Assembly (NCBI GenBank): GCA_021811505.1
Contig: JAJZOM010000061.1
Coordinates: 1-5,137 of the forward strand
Direction: 5' to 3'
DNA: 5,137 bases
DNA from: Thermoplasmata archaeon
Lineage (GTDB): Archaea; Thermoplasmatota; Thermoplasmata; Thermoplasmatales; Thermoplasmataceae
The notes beneath the pieces are model-generated. The model worked only from the letters and a program-made list of their open reading frames with translations, was not told the origin of the DNA and made no database searches. A program made the translations under genes and the position numbers. Shown here in pieces: positions 1 to 4,308 of this stretch (its first letter is position 1; every line of letters begins with the position of its first letter).

Positions 1-1007
1 CCAAGCAGTGCGAGCAATGGCAGGAAGAGGCTGAGGTTGTTCGTGCTGTAAATGAAACCGTAGTCAATTACAAGCCCGAGAATCATGAATATCATGAAAA
101 AGGTCAAAGTGGCTTTCCTGCCTATTGCCCTGACCATGTAGGGCATCAGTATACAGAACACAAGAGTGGTGAAGGAAATTATGGTACCGCCAAGAACAAC
201 GTTCCAGAGGGGTGCCAGTCCGTCCTTGAAGCTGAGTGACATGTGTAATATTGCAGTAGGTGCAAAAAGCGTTCCCCCGTAAAGCCCAGTGACCACAGGT
301 ATCATTACCAGGACCAGGATTATTGTAGTTCTTCTGTACTGTTTCGAAAAGATGGTCTTCAGTGAAAGCATCATGTTCAATTTATCAGGATGCTTGTCTT
401 TTTTCGTCTTCCACACTTCCGGTTCCTTGGTCTTTATCCTTATGTAACCGAGCAATGCAGCAGGAATTATACCTATCATGAAAATGACCCTGAAATTGGT
501 GAACAGGAGCAGGATCGGCGTTGTAACCGCGGCAACGATGAAGCCAAGATACCAACCGCTGTGAAATCTCCCGGCCATGATCTGTCTCTTTCCTTCAGGA
601 AAAGTTTCCGATACGCTGGTTCCACCAAGAAACCATTCGCCCCCAAGGCCGAGACCTGCTATGAACCTGGCTATGGCGAATTCAACCAGATTAAATGATA
701 ATCCGGAAAAGAATGTTCCGATTGCATACAGCAGAATCGAGAGGCCCAGGATGTTCATTCTCCCGATCTTGTCTGCAAGAGGCCCGAATATGAAAGATGT
801 CCCCCATCCAGCCAGGAATATGGCAAAATACATCAATCCGAAGTGGGGAATATTTGGCCCTGATACCCCCAATGCCACAAGAGCTGACACAAGAACGAAT
901 GCATATATCGTCGTGTCATAACCGTCCAGAAGCCAGCCAAAATAGCTTGCCCAGAAAATATGAGATGATGCTTTCCCATTATCTCCCGCATTGACATTAT
1001 CAGTCAT
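1..1007 (-). CDS. Major facilitator superfamily transporter, probable metabolite:H+ symporter (C-terminus cut off by window)
   Basis: This is an integral membrane transporter of the MFS, with 335 residues visible out of the roughly 400-450 usual for the family. The frame is open from the ATG at 1007 to the window edge. Residues 18-45 form the first membrane segment with an acidic DGYD motif (28-31), as in symporters for organic acids and sugars. Residues 75-83 (GPLADKIGR) are the canonical MFS motif A in the loop between helices 2 and 3. Residues 114-125 hold R-x3-G-x-G-x-GGEW (R114, E124), the helix 4 motif of the sugar/metabolite symporter group. A basic cytoplasmic loop (about 191-226) separates the two halves, and a weak second motif A ends in GRK (296-298). 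At least nine hydrophobic segments are visible. The start has no Shine-Dalgarno site but has a TATA-like box upstream, so it is probably leaderless. It lies 129 bp downstream of the enoyl-CoA hydratase on the same strand. Proton coupling and a carboxylate or sugar substrate are inferences; the substrate cannot be named. Confidence 0.9.
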   Translation of the reverse strand, partial: MTDNVNAGDNGKASSHIFWASYFGWLLDGYDTTIYAFVLVSALVALGVSGPNIPHFGLMYFAIFLAGWGTSFIFGPLADKIGRMNILGLSILLYAIGTFFSGLSFNLVEFAIARFIAGLGLGGEWFLGGTSVSETFPEGKRQIMAGRFHSGWYLGFIVAAVTTPILLLFTNFRVIFMIGIIPAALLGYIRIKTKEPEVWKTKKDKHPDKLNMMLSLKTIFSKQYRRTTIILVLVMIPVVTGLYGGTLFAPTAILHMSLSFKDGLAPLWNVVLGGTIISFTTLVFCILMPYMVRAIGRKATLTFFMIFMILGLVIDYGFIYSTNNLSLFLPLLALL

Positions 1008-1015
1008 GGTTGACT
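1002..1015. repeat. Short perfect inverted repeat over the transporter start codon
   Basis: AGTCA and TGACT form perfect 5-bp arms around a 4-bp spacer. The transporter ATG (1007-1005, minus strand) overlaps one arm and the spacer. If transcription is leaderless the repeat spans the transcription start, where a repressor could block initiation. The arms are short enough to arise by chance. Confidence 0.3.
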
Positions 1016-1030
1016 TTATTCCCGTAACTG

Positions 1031-1040
1031 TATTTATTTG
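1031..1040 (-). promoter_or_regulatory. Probable TATA box of the transporter gene
   Basis: The minus strand reads CAAATAAATA here; TAAATA begins 29 nt before the A of the transporter ATG. This distance would put the transcription start at or a couple of bases before the start codon, as in archaeal leaderless genes. No purine-rich ribosome binding site lies between the box and the ATG. The box is less canonical than the others in the window. Confidence 0.45.
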
Positions 1041-1107
1041 TTTTGTTGTTAAAATTTCGAATGAAGTCTATTCCATCATCCGATTCATCATTTACGTTTT
1101 TGCAGTG

Positions 1108-1113
1108 AAAAAA
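1108..1113 (-). terminator. Possible oligo-T terminator after the enoyl-CoA hydratase gene
   Basis: A run of six T on the minus strand begins 24 nt after the hydratase stop codon. Archaeal RNA polymerase can terminate at oligo-T tracts without a hairpin, and the downstream transporter seems to have its own promoter, so a stop here is plausible. There is only one T-run and no stem is visible, so this is weak. Confidence 0.25.
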
Positions 1114-1136
1114 TGCGGGTCAAAGAACTTAGGCCA

Positions 1137-1883
1137 TTATTTCAGGAATTTCTTTATCCTCTCCCGAACTTCAGGACGATCCGCAAGCATGGAGAAAACC
1201 AGCGCTTCGATTTCCAGTGAATAGTCGATAGAGGATTCCTGTGCACCGTTTATGGACAGTTTAGCCATGCTTGTGCTGATTTCCGGTGCAAGGCATATTG
1301 TTTCCACAAGTTTCAGCATTTCCTTTTCAATGGAATCCTCCGTACAAACAACCTGAACAATGCCAAGTTCCATGGCCCTTTCGGCGCTGATCTTCTCTCC
1401 GGTGAGAACCATGTACATTGCGTTTCCCCTACCAGCTATTCTTGGTAATATCGCGTTTCCACCGGCTCCGGCGTTCAGTCCCATCCTCATTTCAGGCTGC
1501 CCGAGGATCGCCCTTGACGAACATATCCTGATATCTGCAGACAGTGACAGTTCGAATCCTCCACCCAGCGCATACCCTTCAAGAATCGCAATAAAAATCA
1601 TTCTTGAGTGGTTCATCATACGCGCGAGGCTGTTCATTTTTCTATGGAAAAGCATTGCCTCCCTGGAGCTGAACCTTCCTATGCTGGCAAGATCAGCACC
1701 AGACGAGAAATTTCCGCCTGATCCCCGGATTATCACCACCCTGACTTCCTTCCGTTCCTCCAGTTCTGAAATGAACCCTATGATTTTATCCAGCATTTCA
1801 GGTGAGATGGCATTTAACTTCTCAGGCCGGTTCAGCGTGATTTCCGCACGCGTCTGATCTATTTTCAAGATAATGTCTTTCAT
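1137..1883 (-). CDS. Enoyl-CoA hydratase/isomerase family protein (crotonase fold)
   Basis: This 248-residue cytoplasmic protein belongs to the crotonase family, which is usually about 250-260 residues, so it is full length. The N-terminal ITLNRPEKLNAIS (15-27) is typical. FSSGADL (59-65) and the ALGGGFELSLSADIRI block (105-120) supply the two backbone NH groups of the oxyanion hole that stabilises the acyl-CoA thioester enolate. Both glutamates that activate water in true hydratases are present: E111 in GGGFEL and E131 in GQPE, matching rat Glu144 and Glu164. That favours hydration of trans-2-enoyl-CoA to 3-hydroxyacyl-CoA over isomerase-only or non-hydratase members. The ATG at 1883 is chosen because a TATA-like box lies 27 nt upstream and the family N-terminus begins at once. 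No other fatty-acid oxidation gene is visible, so the pathway (fatty, branched-chain or aromatic acyl-CoA) is open. It is transcribed divergently from the aminotransferase. Confidence 0.92.
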   Translation of the reverse strand: MKDIILKIDQTRAEITLNRPEKLNAISPEMLDKIIGFISELEERKEVRVVIIRGSGGNFSSGADLASIGRFSSREAMLFHRKMNSLARMMNHSRMIFIAILEGYALGGGFELSLSADIRICSSRAILGQPEMRMGLNAGAGGNAILPRIAGRGNAMYMVLTGEKISAERAMELGIVQVVCTEDSIEKEMLKLVETICLAPEISTSMAKLSINGAQESSIDYSLEIEALVFSMLADRPEVRERIKKFLK

Positions 1884-1897
1884 GTATTAAGCATGAA
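1879..1897. repeat. Inverted repeat TTCATG-N7-CATGAA across the hydratase start
   Basis: Perfect 6-bp arms (1879-1884 and 1892-1897) flank a 7-bp AT-rich spacer. The left arm contains the hydratase start codon (1883-1881 on the minus strand) and the right arm lies just upstream. With the TATA box at 1904-1910, the predicted transcription start falls inside the repeat. The shape and position resemble an operator for a dimeric repressor. No regulator gene is present in the window. Confidence 0.4.
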
Positions 1898-1903
1898 CTA
1901 CGA

Positions 1904-1911
1904 AGTATAAG
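1904..1911 (-). promoter_or_regulatory. Probable TATA box of the enoyl-CoA hydratase gene
   Basis: The minus strand reads CTTATACT. The first T of TTATA is 27 nt before the A of the ATG at 1883, the same distance as in the aminotransferase and hom promoters. The predicted transcription start therefore coincides with the start codon. A small CCGG-TCGT-CCGG palindrome (1919-1930) lies just upstream of the box. Confidence 0.55.
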
Positions 1912-2014
1912 TTAACTGCCGGTCGTCCGGATTGTATTGTTTTTATCGGGTGAACCTCCTGATCAAATAATTCGCGCTGCCATAAGGGGTGGTGGCTTTC
2001 GCATAATATGAAAC

Positions 2015-2049
2015 GGTTGCCCGAAACAGGTGGCAATGTCTTGACAACC
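2015..2049. repeat. Nested inverted repeats upstream of the aminotransferase promoter
   Basis: GGTTG (2015-2019) pairs with CAACC (2045-2049), and the overlapping TTGCC (2017-2021) pairs with GGCAA (2032-2036). TGGCA (2031-2035) can also pair with TGCCA at 1978-1982, so the pairings exclude one another. The cluster ends 12 bp before the TTTAATA box, where an activator or repressor could bind. Arms are only 5 bp, so support is limited. Confidence 0.25.
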
Positions 2050-2060
2050 AGTCCCTAGTT

Positions 2061-2067
2061 TTTAATA
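2061..2067 (+). promoter_or_regulatory. Probable TATA box of the aminotransferase gene
   Basis: TTTAATA, preceded by further T residues, begins exactly 27 nt before the A of the ATG at 2088. The same heptamer occurs at the same distance before hom. This fits a leaderless transcript starting at the ATG. A second TATA-like string, ATTATATA at 2078-2085, lies too close to the ATG to drive a transcript containing the start codon. Confidence 0.6.
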
Positions 2068-2087
2068 CAGTCTAAAGATTATATACC

Positions 2088-3227
2088 ATGTCCCTGCATG
2101 ATCTTGAAGGTTCTGCAACGCTGGAAATAGTAAACCTCGTGCTTAAGAAACAGTCCTCCGGGGAAAAAGTCCTTTCACTGGCCGTAGGAGAGCCTGTTTA
2201 TGATACCCCGAAGGATATCATAAAAGCTGCGCTGGAAGGCATGAATGCGGGCATGACTCATTATACATCTTCATACGGTATACCTGAGGTAAGATCAGCC
2301 ATTGTAAAAAAAGTAGCCAGGAAGAATCGCATAAATTGTACTGAAGAAAACACCATTTTCCTTGCAAGCAAGATGTCGATTTACGCCACATTCATGGCAC
2401 TTGCAAGGGATCAAGGATCTGAAGTACTGATCCCGGATCCGGGGTATTTCTACTCTGACCCGGCAACCCTTGCTGGCATGAAACCGGTCAGCTACAACCT
2501 GAACCCGGACTACTCACTGAATATAGATGAAATTAAGAAGAAGATTTCCAGAAACACAAAGGCCATCATTCTCAATACTCCCTCCAATCCGACGGGGAAA
2601 GTTTATGGAAGGAAGGAACTGGAAGAGCTTTATTCCCTCTGTTCTGAAAGCAATGTGAAGATCATCAGCGATGAGGCCTATGAGGACCTGGTTTATGATA
2701 AACAGCATGTGTCTATAGGATCACTTGAAGACTCTCCAAGGCTTGTCATAAGTATTTTCACTCTATCCAAGAGCTATTCAATGACCGGCTGGAGAGCAGG
2801 ATATGTTGTTGCGGAGAAAGAATTTATAAGGCTTCTCGCCAGATTTATGGAGCATGCCTTCACATGCTTCCCTCCATTTATACAGCACGCTTCTGCGGTT
2901 GCACTTAACAGCCAGGATCATGAGATTGAGGAATTCAGGAAAGAATTCCTTGAGAAGAGGAATCTCGCATTCAGAAGACTCAAGGAGATTCCAAATATAG
3001 AGGTAAACAGCGTTGAAGGTGCCTTCTATATATTCCCGAAATATAACCTCAAAACTAAGTCGATTGAAATGAGCAGGTCACTCCTTTCCCAGTACAATGT
3101 AGCCGTTCTTCCCGGGTCCGTTTTCGGCAGGAACGGAGAGAACCACTTCAGAATTTCTTATTCGGGAGACAGCGCGATCATTTCAGAAGCCATGGACAAA
3201 TTATCGGAATTCTTCAGAAAACAATGA
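2088..3227 (+). CDS. Class I/II PLP-dependent aminotransferase, probably aspartate/aromatic type
   Basis: This 379-residue cytoplasmic enzyme moves an amino group between an amino acid and a 2-oxo acid using pyridoxal phosphate. Key residues of fold type I family I are visible: GEP near the N-terminus (34-36), NTPSNPTG (163-170) with N167, SDEAY (194-198) with D195 for the pyridine nitrogen and Y198 for the ring hydroxyl, TLSKSYSMTGWRAGY (225-239) with Schiff-base K228 and phosphate-binding R236, and FRISYS (354-359) with R355 for the substrate carboxylate. The usual glycine-containing cofactor loop reads ASKMS (93-97), a mild deviation. Length is near the usual 380-400, with a short N-terminus. 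An in-frame TAA at 2073-2075 rules out an upstream start. Aspartate as amino donor is inferred from the family and from the neighbouring homoserine dehydrogenase; alanine, aromatic or branched-chain substrates are possible. It appears to have its own leaderless promoter. Confidence 0.93.
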   Translation: MSLHDLEGSATLEIVNLVLKKQSSGEKVLSLAVGEPVYDTPKDIIKAALEGMNAGMTHYTSSYGIPEVRSAIVKKVARKNRINCTEENTIFLASKMSIYATFMALARDQGSEVLIPDPGYFYSDPATLAGMKPVSYNLNPDYSLNIDEIKKKISRNTKAIILNTPSNPTGKVYGRKELEELYSLCSESNVKIISDEAYEDLVYDKQHVSIGSLEDSPRLVISIFTLSKSYSMTGWRAGYVVAEKEFIRLLARFMEHAFTCFPPFIQHASAVALNSQDHEIEEFRKEFLEKRNLAFRRLKEIPNIEVNSVEGAFYIFPKYNLKTKSIEMSRSLLSQYNVAVLPGSVFGRNGENHFRISYSGDSAIISEAMDKLSEFFRKQ

Positions 3228-3242
3228 TTTTGGAGCAATGAC

Positions 3243-3283
3243 CTGGTGAAACCGGCAAAAACAGGTAAATTCTGAACTTTTTT
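3243..3283 (+). terminator. Possible terminator after the aminotransferase gene
   Basis: A small hairpin (CTGGT at 3243-3247 with ACCGG at 3251-3255, one U-G pair, GAA loop) is followed by a run of six T at 3278-3283. The T-run is about 50 nt after the stop codon and just before the hom TATA box. Oligo-T alone can terminate archaeal transcripts; the hairpin may be incidental. If it works, the aminotransferase is a separate transcription unit. Confidence 0.35.
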
Positions 3284-3291
3284 ACAATATT

Positions 3292-3298
3292 TTTAATA
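3292..3298 (+). promoter_or_regulatory. Probable TATA box of the homoserine dehydrogenase gene
   Basis: TTTAATA begins exactly 27 nt before the A of the hom ATG at 3319, matching the box and spacing of the aminotransferase promoter. No ribosome binding site lies between box and ATG. The predicted start of transcription is at the start codon, so hom is likely leaderless and heads a hom-glyA unit. Confidence 0.6.
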
Positions 3299-3304
3299 TT
3301 CAGG

Positions 3305-3325
3305 CAGAATGCTGGCGCATGTCTG
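3305..3325. repeat. Imperfect 8-bp inverted repeat over the hom start codon
   Basis: CAGA-ATGC (3305-3312) pairs with GCAT (3317-3320) and TCTG (3322-3325) around a TGGC loop, giving eight pairs with one bulged G at 3321. The ATG (3319-3321) sits inside the right arm. In DNA this could be an operator over the transcription start. In an RNA reading through from the aminotransferase gene it would fold into a hairpin hiding the hom start codon. Confidence 0.4.
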
Positions 3326-4269
3326 ATAATGCTCACAACATACTCATAATCGGCTTCGGTACTGTTGGACAGGGATTCTTTGAGTTGTTCAACAGCAAGA
3401 AGAAAGAACTCGGATTGCAAAACGTCAGAATTTCTGAAATCGCTGATATGAGATACGGACACATAAAATCCCCTGGCGAGGATCTGCTGAAAAACCTGCC
3501 CTCCCAGAAAACGCCTGCGGTGGATGTTCTGAAAGTGATCAGGGAAAGTTCCTGTGACATAGTCTGTGAGTTTACGTGGGTCGATTTTAAAACAGGCGGG
3601 CCCGGCTACGATCACATTAAGACCGCTCTCAGCTCTGGAAAACATGTTATCACGACAAACAAGGGACCGATAACGACCCATTACGATGAGCTTAATGAAC
3701 TTGCAATTAAAAACAGCGCAAAACTCCGATTTAAGGGCACAGTTATGGCAGGGACCCCATCATTCAACATCCTGAAACTGCTTCCGGGTGCAAAAGTTCT
3801 CGGGTTCCGTGGGATACTTAATGGCACCACAAACTATATTCTCAACGAGATGTCGATCGGGAAGAGTTTTGAAGCGGCTTTGAAAGACGCACAACAAAAA
3901 GGTTATGCAGAGGCTGACCCGACCAACGACGTCGATGGTTTCGATTCCGCTGCCAAATGCGCAATAATTTCAAAAATTCTCGGATGGCCTCACGACTTTA
4001 ATGGAATAGAGATCAAAGGCATAAGAGAGGTTACGGCACAGGAAGCCAGGAACGGTACCAAACTTCTGGTTTACGGTGATCCGGAGAAAGCCTACGTCAA
4101 ACCAGTGAAACTTCCAGGCAACGATCTTCTCTCCTCGATACGGGGGGTTACCAACGCCATTGAATTTGAGACCGATACACTCGGGAAGATCTACTCCGTG
4201 GGTCCGGGTGCAGGCAGGATTGAAACCGCTCAGGCAGCGATGACAGATCTTCTGGACATAATTTCATAA
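3319..4269 (+). CDS. hom: Homoserine dehydrogenase, monofunctional, without ACT domain
   Basis: This enzyme reduces L-aspartate 4-semialdehyde to L-homoserine with NAD(P)H, the branch step to threonine and methionine. At 316 residues it has the dinucleotide-binding and catalytic domains but no C-terminal ACT regulatory domain and no fused aspartate kinase. GFGTVGQGF (12-20) is the Rossmann glycine motif. ITTNKGP (111-117) carries conserved K115. GILNGTTNYIL (165-175) is the family signature. The substrate site is complete: E198, D204, D209 and catalytic K213 have the same spacing as E208, D214, D219 and K223 of the yeast enzyme. VGPGAGR (294-300) closes the cofactor site. The ATG at 3319 is chosen for its TATA box and because the Rossmann strand begins directly after it; an ATG at 3309 is out of frame. 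glyA follows 39 nt after the stop, probably in the same operon. Lack of an ACT domain suggests no threonine feedback through that route. Preference for NADH or NADPH is not clear from sequence. Confidence 0.95.
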   Translation: MSDNAHNILIIGFGTVGQGFFELFNSKKKELGLQNVRISEIADMRYGHIKSPGEDLLKNLPSQKTPAVDVLKVIRESSCDIVCEFTWVDFKTGGPGYDHIKTALSSGKHVITTNKGPITTHYDELNELAIKNSAKLRFKGTVMAGTPSFNILKLLPGAKVLGFRGILNGTTNYILNEMSIGKSFEAALKDAQQKGYAEADPTNDVDGFDSAAKCAIISKILGWPHDFNGIEIKGIREVTAQEARNGTKLLVYGDPEKAYVKPVKLPGNDLLSSIRGVTNAIEFETDTLGKIYSVGPGAGRIETAQAAMTDLLDIIS

Positions 4270-4293
4270 TGGCAGAAAGCATCTTGAGACGAT

Positions 4294-4300
4294 AAGGAGA
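4294..4300 (+). promoter_or_regulatory. Strong Shine-Dalgarno site of glyA
   Basis: AAGGAGA lies 8 nt before the ATG at 4309 and fixes that start. It is the only clear ribosome binding site in the window. No TATA box sits about 27 nt upstream of this ATG, in contrast to the other genes, so glyA is probably translated from a longer message begun at the hom promoter. Confidence 0.8.
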
Positions 4301-4308
4301 TATTATAA

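Larger units (their letters stand above)
1884..2087. other. Divergent intergenic region between hydratase and aminotransferase
   Basis: This 204-bp non-coding stretch carries one promoter at each end. Besides the two TATA boxes it holds a CCGG-N4-CCGG palindrome (1919-1930), a T-rich TATA-like string TTTTTAT (1940-1946) that could be an extra plus-strand promoter with a leader of about 120 nt, an ACCTCCT heptamer (1954-1960), and a cluster of overlapping inverted repeats between 1978 and 2049. I see no ORF and no tRNA in it. Confidence 0.6.

Noticed and set aside
390..921. Two overlapping plus-strand open frames of about 100 codons inside the transporter region
   Set aside because: They are antisense to clear MFS motifs, and their products are basic and proline-rich with no domain.
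1074..1091. Two CATCAT copies 12 bp apart between hydratase and transporter
   Set aside because: The repeats are only 6 bp and of low complexity, with no further copies nearby.
1360..1857. A 165-codon open frame on the plus strand opposite the hydratase gene
   Set aside because: It is wholly antisense to a gene with intact catalytic motifs, and its translation shows no family motif, only a low-complexity S/P/I-rich sequence.
1954..1965. ACCTCCTGATCA, resembling the 3' end of 16S rRNA or, on the other strand, a strong AGGAGGT ribosome binding site
   Set aside because: No other 16S sequence precedes it, and on the minus strand no start codon follows at a usable distance. It is probably coincidence.
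1978..2049. Possible tRNA or small structured RNA in the divergent intergenic region
   Set aside because: No acceptor stem, anticodon arm or GGTTCGA-type T-loop can be assembled; only short 5-bp pairings are seen.
2078..2085. ATTATATA as the aminotransferase TATA box
   Set aside because: It would place the transcription start about 20 nt inside the gene, and the next in-frame ATG is codon 53, which would remove the GEP motif needed by the enzyme.
3309..3311. Alternative ATG just before the hom start
   Set aside because: It is not in frame with the homoserine dehydrogenase and lies upstream of the transcription start predicted from the TATA box.
3214..3681. A 155-codon minus-strand frame overlapping hom and the intergenic region
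   Set aside because: It covers the hom promoter and Rossmann domain in antisense, shows no motif, and has no promoter or ribosome binding site that I can see.
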